Shown here: positions 1 to 11,356 of the stretch, piece after piece
Layout of the letters: each line of letters starts with the position of its first letter
Position numbering within the stretch: the stretch's first letter is position 1
Source: Silvania hatchlandensis
GTDB taxonomy: Bacteria > Pseudomonadota > Gammaproteobacteria > Enterobacterales > Enterobacteriaceae
Direction: 5' to 3'
DNA: 64,000 nucleotides
Assembly (NCBI RefSeq): GCF_025564065.1
Contig: NZ_JAMGZK010000042.1
Coordinates: 62,001 to 126,000, forward strand
Notes under the pieces: model-generated
The model's database searches: none
Told to the model about the DNA's origin: nothing
The model's input: only the letters and a program-made list of their open reading frames with translations
Made by a program: the position numbers and the translations under genes

Positions 1-1362
1 ATTCCCTTTAAGGTCGTCTGCCTGTTGGGCATGAACGACGGGGTCTACCCGCGTGCGCTGGCACCGCTGGGCTTTGATTTAATGAGTCAAAAACCGCAGC
101 GTGGGGATCGTAGCCGTCGGGATGATGATCGCTACCTGTTCCTCGAGGCGCTGATCTCCGCCCAGCAGCAACTGTACATCAGCTATATCGGACGCTCTAT
201 TCAGGATAACAGTGAGCGTTTCCCCTCGGTGCTGGTACAGGAGCTGGTCGACTATATTGGACAAAGCCATTACCTGCCGGGTGACGAAGCGCTTAACTGT
301 GATGAAAGTGAACGGCGGGTGAAAGCGCATATCACCTGCTGTCACAGCCGGATGCCGTTTGATGCCGTGAACTATGAGCACAACGAGCAGCAGAGCTACG
401 CCCGGGAGTGGCTTCCGGCGGCGAAGCGAGAAGGGGTAGCCCACAGCGATTTTATCCAGACCCTGGCGCCGCGGCAGGTTGATACCCTGGCCTTTGAGCA
501 GCTCCAGCGCTTCTGGGCCCACCCGGTGCGCGCTTTTTTCCAGATGCGCCTGCAGGTTAACTTCCGCTCTGAAGAGAGCGAGATCCCGGATGAAGAGCCG
601 TTTACCCTCGAGGGGTTAAGCCGCTATCAGCTCAACCAGCAGTTGCTGAATGCGCTGGTGGAGGAGGAAGACGCGCAGGTGCTGTTCCGTCGCTATCGTG
701 CGGCGGGTCAGCTCCCTTACGGTGCCTTTGGTGAAATCGCCTGGGATGCCCAGTGTCAGGAGATGCAAGCGCTGGCCGGCAGGGTGATTGAGTGCCGCCA
801 GCCGGGCAAAAGCATGGAGATCGATCTTCACTGCAACGGTATCAATCTGACGGGTTGGCTGCAGCATGTGCAGGCGGACGGGCTGCTGCGCTGGCGGCCA
901 TCGATGCTCAGCGTTTCACAAGGTCTGCAACTTTGGCTGGAACACCTTGTCTACTGTGCGAGCGGCGGTGAAGGTGAAAGCCGGTTGTTCGTGCGCAAAG
1001 ACGGTGAATGGCGTTTCCAGGCGCTGCCCGCCGTGCAGGCGATGGAGCATCTCTCGCTGTTTATCGAAGGCTTTAAGCAGGGGATGAATAAACCGCTGCT
1101 GTTGCTGCCAGAAAGTGGGGGGGCGTGGATTAAAGCCTGTTATGACGCCACGAATGATGCCATGTTAACGGATGAGGCCACCCTGCAAAAAGCGCGCAGT
1201 AAATTTTTGCAGGCCTACGAAGGTAACATGATGGTGCGCGGAGAAGGAGAGGATGTCTGGTATCAACGCCTGTGGCGAACCCTTGAGCCAGAATACTTCG
1301 ATGCCATCACCGATGAGGCCCGGCGCTACCTGTTACCGTTGTATAGATTTAAATCGTCCTGA
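1..1362 (+). CDS. recC: RecBCD subunit gamma RecC, C-terminal part (5' end outside window)
   Basis: The frame is open from the first base and ends in TGA, giving 453 residues, about the last 40% of the roughly 1,120-residue E. coli protein. It opens with a conserved stretch (VVCLLGMNDGVYPR) typical of RecC. RecC recognises Chi sites and splits the DNA strands inside the RecBCD double-strand-break repair and exonuclease complex; this C-terminal part contains the inactive nuclease-like fold. The next genes are ptrA, recB and recD, the conserved enterobacterial order. A 7-bp stem-loop (1388-1410) follows the stop. Identity is secure; only the missing 5' part limits the call. Confidence 0.97.
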   Translation: MPFKVVCLLGMNDGVYPRALAPLGFDLMSQKPQRGDRSRRDDDRYLFLEALISAQQQLYISYIGRSIQDNSERFPSVLVQELVDYIGQSHYLPGDEALNCDESERRVKAHITCCHSRMPFDAVNYEHNEQQSYAREWLPAAKREGVAHSDFIQTLAPRQVDTLAFEQLQRFWAHPVRAFFQMRLQVNFRSEESEIPDEEPFTLEGLSRYQLNQQLLNALVEEEDAQVLFRRYRAAGQLPYGAFGEIAWDAQCQEMQALAGRVIECRQPGKSMEIDLHCNGINLTGWLQHVQADGLLRWRPSMLSVSQGLQLWLEHLVYCASGGEGESRLFVRKDGEWRFQALPAVQAMEHLSLFIEGFKQGMNKPLLLLPESGGAWIKACYDATNDAMLTDEATLQKARSKFLQAYEGNMMVRGEGEDVWYQRLWRTLEPEYFDAITDEARRYLLPLYRFKSS

Positions 1363-1387
1363 CGTCTGTATAAAAATTGCGCAGATT

Positions 1388-1410
1388 TGGGCATTCATTT
1401 ATGATGCCCA
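1388..1410 (+). terminator. Weak stem-loop after recC
   Basis: TGGGCAT and ATGCCCA pair perfectly around a 9-nt loop. There is no clear T-run afterwards (TCTTGTC), so it is a weak or partial terminator in the 141-bp recC-ptrA gap. Confidence 0.35.
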
Positions 1411-1503
1411 TCTTGTCATGGACTGATGTACCGCCATTAAGAGATGCTGGCTTGCCCGGCACGAAGTGTGTTAATGATGATGTCCATGATGAAGAGGTAG
1501 TGA

Positions 1504-4386
1504 ATGTCAGGCAGCACCTTATTGAAAACGTTGGTTTTGTTCGTCGCCCTTTGGGCACCCCTCAGTCAGGCAAACACCGGTTGGCAACCCGTTCAGGAAA
1601 CGATTCGCAAAAGCGATAAAGATACCCGTGAGTATCAGGCGATCCGTCTTGATAACGGGATGATCGTGCTGCTGGTGTCCGATCCACAGGCCGTTAAATC
1701 TCTGTCGGCGCTGGTCGTGCCGGTCGGTTCGCTGGAAGATCCTGACTCTCATCCCGGCCTTGCGCACTATCTTGAGCACATGACGCTGATGGGCTCAAAG
1801 AAGTATCCGCAGCCTGACAGCCTTGCCGAATTTTTGAAAATGCACGGTGGCAGCCATAACGCCAGCACCGCGCCGTACCGTACTGCCTTTTATCTGGAAG
1901 TGGAAAACGATGCGCTGGAAGGCGCAGTCGATCGCCTTGCGGACGCCATTGCCGCACCGCTGCTGGATAAAAAATATGCCGATCGCGAGCGTAATGCCGT
2001 TAACGCCGAGCTGACCATGGCTCGCACCCGGGACGGGATGCGCATGGCCCAGGTCAGTGCAGAAACCATTAACCCGGCGCACCCTGGCTCGCGTTTTTCC
2101 GGTGGTAATCTCGAGACGCTGAGCGACAAACCTGACAGCCCGGTTCTCGACGCGCTGCATACCTTCCGCGACAAGTATTACTCCGCCAACCTGATGAAGG
2201 CCGTGGTGTACAGCAACAAACCGCTGCCTGAGCTGGCAACGCTTGCAGCCCAGACCTACGGCCGGGTGCCGAATAAAGATATCGCCAAACCGGAAACCAC
2301 CGTACCGGTGGTGACTGATGCGCAGAAAGGCTTAATCATTCATTACGTTCCTGCGATGCCGCGCAAGGTGCTGCGCGTCGAGTTTCGTATTGATAACAAC
2401 ACCGCCCAGTTCCGCAGTAAAACCGATGAACTGGTGAACTACCTGATCGGCAACCGTAGCCCTGACACGCTCTCTGACTGGCTGCAAAATCAGGGGCTGG
2501 TGGAAGGCATTCGCGCCGACTCCGATCCTGTTGTCAACGGCAACAGCGGCGTACTGGCGATCTCCGCCACCTTAACCGACAAAGGGCTGGCTCACCGGGA
2601 TGAAGTTGTCGCGGCCATTTTCAGCTATCTCTCGCTGCTTCGTGAAAAAGGCGTGGATAAACGCTACTTTGACGAGCTGGCGCACGTGCTGGATCTCGAC
2701 TTCCGCTACCCGTCAATCACCCGCGATATGGACTATGTCGAGTGGCTGGCTGACACCATGATCCGCGTGCCGGTCGCGCATACTTTGGATGCCGTTAACA
2801 TTGCGGATCGGTATGATGCCGACGCCGTAAAAGCTCGTCTGGCAATGATGACGCCGCAGAATGCGCGTATCTGGTACATCAGCCCGAACGAACCGCATAA
2901 CAAAACCGCCTACTTTGTGAATGCCGAGTATCAGGTGGACAAAATCAGCGAAAACACCTTCGCCGACTGGCAGCAGAAAGCCGCCGGGATTGCGCTCAAG
3001 CTGCCGGAACTGAACCCCTATATTCCGGAAGACTTCACGCTGATTAAACCTGTGAAAGACTATCCGCAGCCGCAGCTGATTGTGGATGAGTCCAACCTGC
3101 GCGTGGTTTACACCCCGAGCCGCTATTTTGCCAGCGAACCGAAAGCCAACGTCAGCATGGTGCTGCGTAATCCACAGGCGATGGATAGCGCCAAAAATCA
3201 GGTGCTGTTTGCCCTGAACGACTACCTGGCCGGGATCGCGCTGGATCAGCTCAGCAACCAGGCGGCGGTAGGTGGGATCAGTTTCTCCACCAATGCCAAC
3301 AATGGCCTGATGCTCAATGCCAACGGCTACACCCAGCGTTTACCGCAGCTGTTCGAGGCGCTGCTGAATGGGTATTTCAGCTACACCGCAACCGACGATC
3401 AGCTGGCGCAGGCGAAATCCTGGTATACCCAGATGATGGACTCTGCCGAGAAGGGTAAAGCCTTCGACCAGGCCATTATGCCGGTGCAGATGCTGTCGCA
3501 AATTCCTTACTTCCAGCGCGAAGAGCGCCGGGCGCTGCTGCCTTCCATCACGCTGCAAGAGGTGATGGCGTATCGGGCAGCCCTGAAAACCAACGCCAGA
3601 CCGGAGTTTTTGGTCGTCGGTAACATGAGCGAAGATCAGGCCAAAACGCTGGCGCAAAACGTCCGCAGCCAGCTGGGTGCCAACGGTAACGAATGGTGCC
3701 GTAACGAGGACGTGCTGGTGGATAAACAGCAGAACGTCATTTTCGATAAAGCAGGCAGCAGCACCGATTCTGCGCTGGCGGCGGTGTTTGTCCCAACGGG
3801 CTATGACGAATATGCCAGCTCGGCGTACAGCGCGGTGCTGGGGCAAATCGTTCAGCCGTGGTTCTACAACCAGTTGCGCACCGAAGAGCAGCTCGGCTAT
3901 GCGGTGTTCGCCTTCTCCATGAACGTTGGTCGCCAGTGGGGAATGGGCTTCCTGCTGCAAAGCAGCGATAAGCAGCCAGCCTATCTCTGGGAGCGTTTCC
4001 AGGCCTTCTTCCCGCAGGCAGAAGCGAAGCTGAGAGCCTTAAAACCTGAAGAATTTGCTCAGATCCAGCAGGCCGTCATTACCCAGGTCACTCAGCCGCC
4101 ACAAACCCTGGGTGAAGAGGCCTCAAGGATCAGCAAAGATTTTGATCGGGGTAATATGCGCTTCGATTCGCGTGATAAAGTAGTGGCCGAGATCAAACAG
4201 CTCACGCCGCAGAAAGTGGCCGACTTCTTCCATCAGGCGGTAGTTGCCCCGCAGGGGATGGCTATCCTGTCGCAGGTGTCCGGTAGCCAGAGTAAGCAAG
4301 CCACCGATACCCAACCGAAAGGCTGGACCGTCTGGAAGAGTGTGAGTGAATTGCAGCAATCTATGCCCAGGAGTAAGAACGAATGA
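1504..4386 (+). CDS. ptrA: Protease III (pitrilysin), periplasmic zinc metalloprotease
   Basis: 960 residues, close to the 962 of E. coli pitrilysin. An N-terminal signal peptide with a hydrophobic core ends near Ala23 (SQA/N). The inverted zinc motif HxxEH is at residues 88-92 (HYLEH), followed by the downstream glutamate region NAVNAEL that completes the M16 metal site. The family degrades small peptides such as insulin fragments in the periplasm. The gene sits between recC and recB as in other enterobacteria, and its stop overlaps the recB start by 4 bp (ATGA), so the two are probably cotranscribed and translationally coupled. The ATG at 1504 was chosen because the signal peptide starts there. 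Confidence 0.97.
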   Translation: MSGSTLLKTLVLFVALWAPLSQANTGWQPVQETIRKSDKDTREYQAIRLDNGMIVLLVSDPQAVKSLSALVVPVGSLEDPDSHPGLAHYLEHMTLMGSKKYPQPDSLAEFLKMHGGSHNASTAPYRTAFYLEVENDALEGAVDRLADAIAAPLLDKKYADRERNAVNAELTMARTRDGMRMAQVSAETINPAHPGSRFSGGNLETLSDKPDSPVLDALHTFRDKYYSANLMKAVVYSNKPLPELATLAAQTYGRVPNKDIAKPETTVPVVTDAQKGLIIHYVPAMPRKVLRVEFRIDNNTAQFRSKTDELVNYLIGNRSPDTLSDWLQNQGLVEGIRADSDPVVNGNSGVLAISATLTDKGLAHRDEVVAAIFSYLSLLREKGVDKRYFDELAHVLDLDFRYPSITRDMDYVEWLADTMIRVPVAHTLDAVNIADRYDADAVKARLAMMTPQNARIWYISPNEPHNKTAYFVNAEYQVDKISENTFADWQQKAAGIALKLPELNPYIPEDFTLIKPVKDYPQPQLIVDESNLRVVYTPSRYFASEPKANVSMVLRNPQAMDSAKNQVLFALNDYLAGIALDQLSNQAAVGGISFSTNANNGLMLNANGYTQRLPQLFEALLNGYFSYTATDDQLAQAKSWYTQMMDSAEKGKAFDQAIMPVQMLSQIPYFQREERRALLPSITLQEVMAYRAALKTNARPEFLVVGNMSEDQAKTLAQNVRSQLGANGNEWCRNEDVLVDKQQNVIFDKAGSSTDSALAAVFVPTGYDEYASSAYSAVLGQIVQPWFYNQLRTEEQLGYAVFAFSMNVGRQWGMGFLLQSSDKQPAYLWERFQAFFPQAEAKLRALKPEEFAQIQQAVITQVTQPPQTLGEEASRISKDFDRGNMRFDSRDKVVAEIKQLTPQKVADFFHQAVVAPQGMAILSQVSGSQSKQATDTQPKGWTVWKSVSELQQSMPRSKNE

Positions 4387-7300
4387 CCGATACCGCTGAG
4401 TCCCTTGACCCCCTACGTTTACCGTTACAGGGGGAACGATTGATAGAGGCCTCAGCGGGAACCGGAAAAACCTTCACCATCGCGGCACTCTATCTGCGAC
4501 TGTTGCTCAAACTGGGCGACAGCGCAGCCTTTTCCCGCCCTCTGAGCGTGGAAGAGCTGCTGGTGGTGACCTTCACCGAAGCCGCAACAGAAGAGCTGCG
4601 CGGGCGTATTCGCGCCAACATTCATGAGCTGCGCATCGCCTGTCTACGGCAAAGCACCGATAACCCCTTATATGCCCGTCTGCTGGATGAGATCGTCGAT
4701 AAACAGCAGGCGGCGGCATGGCTGCTGCTGGCCGAACGGCAGATGGATGAGGCCGCGGTGTTCACTATCCACGGTTTCTGCCAGCGCATGCTCAGCCTCA
4801 ATGCCTTCGAGTCCGGGATGCTGTTTGAGCAGCAGCTGATTGAAGACGAGTCAGCCTTACGCTATCAGGCCTGTGCGGACTTCTGGCGTCGCCACTGCTA
4901 CCCGCTGCCGCGCGATATTGCCGAAGCGGTTCACAATCAGTGGAAAGGCCCGGAAGCGCTGCTGCGGGCCATCGATCGCTATCTGCAGGGAGAAGCTCCC
5001 GTCATCAAATCGCCACCACCGGCGGATGAAACGCTGGCCTCCCGCCATGAGAAGATCGTTGCTCTCATCGCCGGGATGAAACAAAAGTGGTCTGACAGCG
5101 TGGGCGAAATCGACGCCGTTATCGAAAATTCCGCCATCGATCGGCGCAAGTTTAACCGTGGTAATCAGGCAAAATATGTCGAACGTATTACCGCCTGGGC
5201 GCAGGAGGAGAAGCACAGCTATCAGCTGCCCGACGCGCTGGAAAAGTTCTCCCAGACCTTCCTGGCGGAACGCACCAAAGCGGGTGGCGTGATACCAGAA
5301 CATCCTTTGTTTTCCGCTATCGACACCCTGCTGGCTGAGCCGCTGACCCTCAACGATCTGATGATCACCCGCGCGCTGGCGGAGATCCGTGAAGCCGTTG
5401 CGCGTGAAAAACGTCGTCGCGGCGAGCTGGGCTTTGACGATATGTTGAGCCGCCTCGATGCCGCCCTGAACAGTGAAAACGGTGACGCGCTGGCGGCGGC
5501 GATCCGGGGCCGTTTCCCGGTGGCGATGATTGATGAATTTCAGGATACCGATCCCCAGCAGTACCGTATTTTCCGCCGTATATGGCGCCAGCAGCCGGAC
5601 ACCGCGCTGCTGCTGATTGGCGATCCCAAACAGGCTATCTATGCGTTTCGCGGCGCGGATATCTTTACCTACATGAAGGCGCGTGGCGAAGTTGCGGCCC
5701 ATTACACCCTCGACACCAACTGGCGCTCGGCACCGGGAATGGTCGAGAGCGTGAACAGCCTGTTTTCACAGATGAACGATGCCTTTATGTTCCGTGAAAT
5801 CCCCTTTCAGCCGGTCAAATTCGCCGCCAGAAATGCCGGACTGCGCTTTGAACTGCACGGAAAAACACAGCCCGCGATGAACGTCTGGCTGATGGAGGGC
5901 GAAGGCTGCGGCGTCGGGGATTATCAAACCTTTATGGCCCAGCACTGCGCGGCGCAAATCCGCGACTGGCTGAGTGCGGGCGTACGTGGCGACGCAATCC
6001 TCTACCGGGGCGATGGAGCCCAGCCGGTGAAGGCGTCTGACATTACGGTGCTGGTGCGCAGCCGTCTGGAAGCGGGGCTGGTGCGTGACGCGCTGACCCT
6101 GCTGCACATTCCGTCGGTGTATCTATCCAATCGCGACAGCGTGTTTGAAACCCTGGAAGCGCAGGAGATGCTCTGGCTGCTGCAGGCGGTGCTGGCACCC
6201 GAGCGCGAAAGCACGTTGCGCAGCGCGCTGGCAAGCTCGATGCTCGGCCTGACCGCGCTCGACATCGACACCCTCAATAACAGTGAAGAACTGTGGGATG
6301 AGGCGGTGGAAGAGTTTACCCGCTACCGCGAGCGCTGGCAGAAGCGCGGGGTGATGGCGATGCTGCGTGACATTATGACCCGGCGCAACATCGCCGAAAA
6401 CATGCTGGCCACCGCGGGAGGCGAACGCCGACTGACCGATATTTTGCACATCAGCGAACTGTTGCAGGAGGCAGGAACCCAGCTGGAGAGCGAGCATGCT
6501 CTGGTGCGCTGGCTGGCGCAGCATATCGCCGATCCGAACAGCAACGCCTCCAGCCAGCAGATGCGCCTTGAAAGCGACAAACATCTGGTCAAAATCGTCA
6601 CCGTCCATAAATCGAAAGGGCTGGAGTATCCGCTGGTGTGGCTGCCATTTATCGCCAATTACCGCGTGCAGGACCAGGCCTTTTATCACGATCGTAAAAC
6701 CTTTGAAGCAGTGCTTGACTTAAGCCAGGCCGACGACAGCGTAGAGCTCGCCGAAGCCGAACGGCTGGCGGAAGACCTACGCCTGCTGTACGTAGCGCTG
6801 ACGCGATCCGTATGGCATTGCAGCTTAGGTGTCGCGCCGCTGTTTCGCCGTCGCGGCGACAAATCTGGCGAGAGCGATTTCCATCTGAGCGCGCTCGGGC
6901 GGCTGATCCAGCAGGGCGAGCCGAAAGATGCGGTGGGCCTGCGTCAGTGTCTGCAAACCCTGTGCAATGAGCACATTGCGCTGCAGGTGGCCGGGGTCGC
7001 CGACACCGCCCGCTGGCAGATGCCCGCGCCGCTAACCCCGGATCTGCAGGCGCGGCAGATTGCCCGCGTGCTGTACGATGACTGGCGGGTGACCAGCTAC
7101 TCCGGCCTGCAGCAGCACGGGCACAGCGTCGCCCAGGATCTGATGCCGCGGCTCGACGTCGATGCCGCAGGCGTTGGCGACGTGGCCCCGGAGCCGGCGC
7201 TGACCCCGCACCAGTTCCCGCGTGGCGCGTCGCCGGGCACCTTTTTACACAGCCTGTTTGAGGAACTCGATTTTACGCAACCAGTCGACCCCGAGTGGAT

Positions 7301-7928
7301 GCTGGAGATGCTGCAAAAAGGCGGCTATGACGCCCGCTGGGAGCCCGTCCTGACCGGGTGGGTAAACCAGGTTCTGCAGGCACCGCTCAACGAAGAGGGG
7401 ATCGCTCTGAACCAGCTTCGCGAAGCGGACAAGCAGGTGGAGATGGAGTTTTATCTGCCCATCGCCGGGCCGTTGACCGCCGATGCGCTGGATGCCCTGA
7501 TCCGCGAGCACGATCCACTCTCACAGGAGTGCCCACCGCTCGATTTCCGCCAGGTGCGCGGGATGCTGAAAGGCTTTATTGACCTGGTGTTCCGTCACAA
7601 CGGCCGCTACTACCTGCTGGACTACAAATCCAACTGGCTGGGGGCAGACAGCGAGTCTTATACCCCGCAGGCGATGGCCAAAGCGATGCAGTCCCACCGC
7701 TATGATCTGCAATATCAGCTCTATACCCTGGCGCTGCACCGCTACTTGCGTCACCGCATTGCTGACTACGACTATCAGCGGCATTTCGGCGGCGTTATCT
7801 ACCTCTTTTTACGCGGGGTGGACGGCAGCGCGCCGGGCGCAGGGTGCTTTGCCACCCGTCCGGATGTAGTGTTAATTGATCGCATGGACAGGCTATTTGC
7901 CGCCAGCAAAGAGGAGCTTGCGCAATGA
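4383..7928 (+). CDS. recB: RecBCD subunit beta RecB, 3'-5' helicase and nuclease
   Basis: 1,181 residues, as in E. coli (1,180). The Walker A motif ASAGTGKT covers residues 23-30 with Lys29; the UvrD-type DEFQDTDP motif II follows near residue 385. The C-terminal nuclease domain carries GFIDLVF and LLDYKSNW, which hold the catalytic Asp and Lys of the RecB nuclease. RecB is the slow 3'-5' helicase and the only nuclease of RecBCD, and loads RecA after Chi. The gene overlaps ptrA by 4 bp upstream and recD by 4 bp downstream, consistent with a single coupled operon. Confidence 0.98.
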   Translation: MTDTAESLDPLRLPLQGERLIEASAGTGKTFTIAALYLRLLLKLGDSAAFSRPLSVEELLVVTFTEAATEELRGRIRANIHELRIACLRQSTDNPLYARLLDEIVDKQQAAAWLLLAERQMDEAAVFTIHGFCQRMLSLNAFESGMLFEQQLIEDESALRYQACADFWRRHCYPLPRDIAEAVHNQWKGPEALLRAIDRYLQGEAPVIKSPPPADETLASRHEKIVALIAGMKQKWSDSVGEIDAVIENSAIDRRKFNRGNQAKYVERITAWAQEEKHSYQLPDALEKFSQTFLAERTKAGGVIPEHPLFSAIDTLLAEPLTLNDLMITRALAEIREAVAREKRRRGELGFDDMLSRLDAALNSENGDALAAAIRGRFPVAMIDEFQDTDPQQYRIFRRIWRQQPDTALLLIGDPKQAIYAFRGADIFTYMKARGEVAAHYTLDTNWRSAPGMVESVNSLFSQMNDAFMFREIPFQPVKFAARNAGLRFELHGKTQPAMNVWLMEGEGCGVGDYQTFMAQHCAAQIRDWLSAGVRGDAILYRGDGAQPVKASDITVLVRSRLEAGLVRDALTLLHIPSVYLSNRDSVFETLEAQEMLWLLQAVLAPERESTLRSALASSMLGLTALDIDTLNNSEELWDEAVEEFTRYRERWQKRGVMAMLRDIMTRRNIAENMLATAGGERRLTDILHISELLQEAGTQLESEHALVRWLAQHIADPNSNASSQQMRLESDKHLVKIVTVHKSKGLEYPLVWLPFIANYRVQDQAFYHDRKTFEAVLDLSQADDSVELAEAERLAEDLRLLYVALTRSVWHCSLGVAPLFRRRGDKSGESDFHLSALGRLIQQGEPKDAVGLRQCLQTLCNEHIALQVAGVADTARWQMPAPLTPDLQARQIARVLYDDWRVTSYSGLQQHGHSVAQDLMPRLDVDAAGVGDVAPEPALTPHQFPRGASPGTFLHSLFEELDFTQPVDPEWMLEMLQKGGYDARWEPVLTGWVNQVLQAPLNEEGIALNQLREADKQVEMEFYLPIAGPLTADALDALIREHDPLSQECPPLDFRQVRGMLKGFIDLVFRHNGRYYLLDYKSNWLGADSESYTPQAMAKAMQSHRYDLQYQLYTLALHRYLRHRIADYDYQRHFGGVIYLFLRGVDGSAPGAGCFATRPDVVLIDRMDRLFAASKEELAQ

Positions 7929-9748
7929 CGATGCAGAAACTGTTACTGGAAGCCGTAGAACAGCGGGTGCTGCGTCGCCTGGACGTTCAATTCGCAATGA
8001 TGGTGGCGGGTAACGATGAACCCGCCGTGATGCTGGCGGCGGCGCTGTTAAGTCGCGATGCGGGAGAAGGGCATGTCTGCCTGCCGCTGTCGCAGCTGCG
8101 GGCAGAGGCGAAAACCCCTGCGTTACTGCAGGCCTGTTTTGCGCTGCACGACGACTCGCTGGACTGGCCCCAGACGCTGCTGCGCTCGCCGGCGGTCAGT
8201 AGCGGCGAGTTGCCCACACCGCTGGTGCTGATTGGCGACAGACTCTATCTCAACCGGATGTGGCGCTACGAACGGGCGGTAGCCGGGTTCTTTAGCGAGG
8301 CCAACCAGCCGCTGGTGCACGACAGTCGCGAAATGCAGCGCACCCTGAACGCGCTGTTTGCCTCTGACGAAGCCGTCAACTGGCAAAAGGTAGCGGCAGC
8401 GGTGGCGTTAACCCGCCGTATCTCGGTGATCTCCGGCGGACCGGGAACCGGCAAAACCACCACCGTCGCCAGGCTGCTGGCGGCGCTGATCCAGATGGCG
8501 GGGGAAGGGCGGTGCCGCATCAGGCTGGCTGCCCCTACCGGGAAAGCTGCCGCGCGCTTAACGCAGTCGCTGGGCGGGGCGCTGCAAACGCTGCCCCTGA
8601 CCGACGGACAGCGCAAGCTGTTCCCGGCCGAGGCCAGCACGCTGCACCGTCTGCTCGGCGCGCAGCCCGGTAGCCAGCGTCTGCGCTACCATGCCGGGAA
8701 TCCGCTGCATCTGGACGTGCTGGTGGTGGACGAAGCCTCGATGATCGACCTGACGATGATGTCGCGCCTGATCGACGCTTTACCGTCCCATGCAAGGGTG
8801 ATTTTCCTCGGCGATCGCGATCAGCTGGCCTCCGTAGAAGCGGGGGCGGTGCTGGGTGATATCTGTACCTGGGCCAGCGCGGGCTTTACCGCCCAGCGCG
8901 CACAGGAGCTGTCTGAGCTGACCGGGTGTCAGATGGAAGGCAACGTCAGCCCGGTGGCGGGTGCGCTGCGCGACAGCCTGTGCCTGCTGCAAAAAAGCTA
9001 CCGTTTTGGCAGCGATTCCGGTATCGGCAAGCTGGCGGCAGCGGTGAACCGCGGCGATCGACAGGCCATGCGTGCGGTGTTTGACGGCGGATTCAACGAT
9101 ATCGAGAAAAAGCAGCTGCAGAGTGGCGAAGAGTATATGGCGATGCTCGAGGATGCTCTGCTGGGCTACCGGCATTTTCTTGACACCGTCCACCAGCAGG
9201 CCCCTGCGGAAGAGGTGCTGACCGCATTCGGACGCTACCAGCTGCTGTGCGCCCTGCGCGATGGGCCCTTTGGCGTCGCCGGGCTCAATGAGAAGCTGGA
9301 GCAGGTGCTGGTGCAAAAACGCCGGATCAGCCATCAGCCGTATTCCCGCTGGTTTGAGGGGCGGCCGGTGATGATTTCGCGCAACGACAGCGCGCTGGGG
9401 CTGTTCAACGGCGATATCGGGATTGCGCTGGAGAGAGGTCAGGGATTGCGCGTGTGGTTCCAGATGCCGGACGGCAGCGTCAAGTCAGTCCAACCCAGCC
9501 GTCTGCCGGAGCATGAAACCGCCTGGGCGATGACGGTCCACAAATCTCAGGGTTCTGAGTTCGATCATGCGGCGCTGATCCTGCCGGTACAAATGTCACC
9601 CGTGGTGACGCGGGAGCTGGTGTATACCGCTATCACCCGCGCCCGTCAGCGGCTGTCACTGTATGCCGACGAAGGCGTGCTGGCGCAGGCTGTTATCACC
9701 CGTACGGAGCGGCGTAGCGGCCTGAGTGCCATTTTTGAAGCGATGTGA
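7925..9748 (+). CDS. recD: RecBCD subunit alpha RecD, 5'-3' helicase
   Basis: 607 residues, against 608 in E. coli. Walker A is SGGPGTGKT with Lys177; VVDEASMID forms motif II; the C-terminal superfamily 1B motifs [11 protein letters not shown] and YTAITRAR are intact. RecD is the fast 5'-3' motor of RecBCD and is needed for full exonuclease activity. The ATG overlaps the recB stop (ATGA). The gene converges on argA, with one hairpin between them. Confidence 0.98.
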   Translation: MTMQKLLLEAVEQRVLRRLDVQFAMMVAGNDEPAVMLAAALLSRDAGEGHVCLPLSQLRAEAKTPALLQACFALHDDSLDWPQTLLRSPAVSSGELPTPLVLIGDRLYLNRMWRYERAVAGFFSEANQPLVHDSREMQRTLNALFASDEAVNWQKVAAAVALTRRISVISGGPGTGKTTTVARLLAALIQMAGEGRCRIRLAAPTGKAAARLTQSLGGALQTLPLTDGQRKLFPAEASTLHRLLGAQPGSQRLRYHAGNPLHLDVLVVDEASMIDLTMMSRLIDALPSHARVIFLGDRDQLASVEAGAVLGDICTWASAGFTAQRAQELSELTGCQMEGNVSPVAGALRDSLCLLQKSYRFGSDSGIGKLAAAVNRGDRQAMRAVFDGGFNDIEKKQLQSGEEYMAMLEDALLGYRHFLDTVHQQAPAEEVLTAFGRYQLLCALRDGPFGVAGLNEKLEQVLVQKRRISHQPYSRWFEGRPVMISRNDSALGLFNGDIGIALERGQGLRVWFQMPDGSVKSVQPSRLPEHETAWAMTVHKSQGSEFDHAALILPVQMSPVVTRELVYTAITRARQRLSLYADEGVLAQAVITRTERRSGLSAIFEAM

Positions 9749-9755
9749 GTCAGTC

Positions 9756-9777
9756 AAAAGCCGGGCGTATGCCCGGC
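9756..9777 (-). terminator. Hairpin between convergent recD and argA
   Basis: GCCGGGC (9760-9766) pairs with GCCCGGC (9771-9777) around GTAT. Read on the minus strand the stem is followed by CTTTTGAC, so it best serves argA; on the plus strand there is no T-run after it. The GCCGGGC/GCCCGGC core resembles the REP-like stems elsewhere in the window. Confidence 0.5.
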
Positions 9778-9795
9778 CTGAGCGGTGACGGCGAG

Positions 9796-11127
9796 TTAGC
9801 TTAAATCCGCCATCAGCACCTTTGAGCGGCGCTGATAGTTGTACATCTCTTTTTTGGATTCCGGCAGGGAATCGATATCCACCGGCGAGAAACCGCGTTC
9901 CTGGAACCAGTGGATGCTGCGGGTGGTGAGCACAAACAGCTTGCTCAGGCCCTGCTGGCGCGCCTGAACGGCGATCCGCTCCAGTAGCACCTCGCCGCGC
10001 GATGAGCTGCGGTAGTCCGGATGTACGGCCACGCAGGCCATTTCACCAATCTTCTCTTCCGGGAAGGGGTACAGCGCTGCACAGGCGATGGTGAGATTGT
10101 CGCGCTGAATGATCGTGAACTTGTCGATCTCCATCTCCAGCTGCTCGCGCGAGCGACGTACCAGGATCCCCTGCTGCTCCAGCGGGCGAATAAGCTCGAG
10201 GATCCCGCCGATGTCATTGATGGTGGCACGACGGATCTGCTCGGCGCTCTCCATCACAATCTGGGTACCGATACCGTCGCGGGAGAACAGCTCCTGCAGC
10301 AGGGCGCCATCTTCCTGGTAGCTGATCAAATGGCTGCGGCGCACGCCACTGCGGCAGGCTTTGACCGCACCGCGCAGGAAACGCACCGTGCCGGAGTAGT
10401 AATCCCCTTGTTCTTCCAGCGCTTCTACCCGCGCCTGGGCTTCGTTAGGGAACAGCTCAGAGACGATATTCCCCAGCTCGTTGATTACCCCCTGCGAGGA
10501 GCAGAAGCCGATCATTTTCTCAGCCTTCAGCTTGATAGCCAGCTGGGTGGCAATCTCTTCCGACGTGAGGTTAAAGCTTTCGCCGGTGACAGAGACCGCG
10601 ACCGGGCCAGTCAGCACAATCGCACCACCGTCCAGCTGGCGGTGGATGGCTTCTTCATCAATACGACGAATACGCCCGCTGTGGCAGTAATCTACACCGT
10701 CGTCGACGCCAAGCGGCTGCGCAATAATAAAATTGCCGCTGACCACGTTGATGTGCGCCCCCTGCAGCGGGGTGTTATTCAGGCTCATTGACAGCCGCGC
10801 AGTAATATCCAGCTGCAGCAGACCGGCAGCCTGCTTAACCAGCTCCAGCGTTTTGGCATCGGTGACGCGGGTGTGTTTATGGTAAAGGGGTTCGTGTTGA
10901 TGAACGGACAGATTGGCTTCAATCTGCGGACGGGCGCCATACACCACCACAAGGCGAATACCCAGGCTGTGCAGCAGGCCGATATCATTAACTATGCTGG
11001 AGAAGTTTTCATGCTCAATGGCTTCGCCACCCAGCATGATGACAAACGTTTTTCCCCGATGGGTATTGATATAGGGAACAGAATGGCGAAAACCCTGGAC
11101 CAGTTCGATTCGACGTTCCTTCACCAC
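9796..11127 (-). CDS. argA: N-acetylglutamate synthase (amino-acid acetyltransferase)
   Basis: 443 residues, the E. coli length. It catalyses the first arginine step, acetyl-CoA plus glutamate to N-acetylglutamate. The N-terminal amino-acid-kinase-like domain (about 1-280, with [10 protein letters not shown] and VVVYGARPQ) carries the arginine feedback site; the C-terminal GNAT acetyltransferase domain (about 295-430) contains [13 protein letters not shown] for acetyl-CoA. The start is GTG at 11127 (MVKERR), the start used by E. coli. Two ArgR operators lie directly upstream (11142-11180). It is transcribed away from amiC. Confidence 0.97.
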   Translation of the reverse strand: MVKERRIELVQGFRHSVPYINTHRGKTFVIMLGGEAIEHENFSSIVNDIGLLHSLGIRLVVVYGARPQIEANLSVHQHEPLYHKHTRVTDAKTLELVKQAAGLLQLDITARLSMSLNNTPLQGAHINVVSGNFIIAQPLGVDDGVDYCHSGRIRRIDEEAIHRQLDGGAIVLTGPVAVSVTGESFNLTSEEIATQLAIKLKAEKMIGFCSSQGVINELGNIVSELFPNEAQARVEALEEQGDYYSGTVRFLRGAVKACRSGVRRSHLISYQEDGALLQELFSRDGIGTQIVMESAEQIRRATINDIGGILELIRPLEQQGILVRRSREQLEMEIDKFTIIQRDNLTIACAALYPFPEEKIGEMACVAVHPDYRSSSRGEVLLERIAVQARQQGLSKLFVLTTRSIHWFQERGFSPVDIDSLPESKKEMYNYQRRSKVLMADLS

Positions 11128-11141
11128 GGCACAACCCCTTT

Positions 11142-11159
11142 AATGAATGTTTATTCGTA
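11142..11159 (-). promoter_or_regulatory. ARG box 1 (ArgR operator) of argA
   Basis: The sequence AATGAATGTTTATTCGTA fits the ArgR half-site consensus wnTGAATwwwwATTCAnw at nearly every position (one core mismatch, G for the final A of ATTCA, and one G in the AT spacer). It lies 15 bp upstream of the argA GTG. Confidence 0.8.
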
Positions 11160-11162
11160 ATT

Positions 11163-11180
11163 TTTGTATTTTTATTCGAA
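11163..11180 (-). promoter_or_regulatory. ARG box 2 (ArgR operator) of argA
   Basis: TTTGTATTTTTATTCGAA is a second, slightly weaker ARG box (TGTAT-TTTT-ATTCG). It is exactly 3 bp from the first, the classical spacing that lets one ArgR hexamer bind both. The argA promoter must overlap or flank these boxes, so arginine repression is expected. Confidence 0.75.
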
Positions 11181-11356
11181 TATCGCCTTGCGCGCAAGCC
11201 AAACTTTTTGCCGTAACAAAGAAAATCAGACCAAACCGTAGGTTAACGTATGATTGTTTACCCTTTTCTGGGTGACAGCTTATGCATCATTCGTTAAAGT
11301 TTTCGGTCAATTTGGACGTAATGAGAATTTATTCGATATCTTTGCTCGGGAGAAGC

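Noticed and set aside
11282..11356. Upstream start for amiC (25 extra residues)
   Set aside because: It would put extra residues before the Tat signal; the ATG at 11357 has a Shine-Dalgarno and gives the family length.
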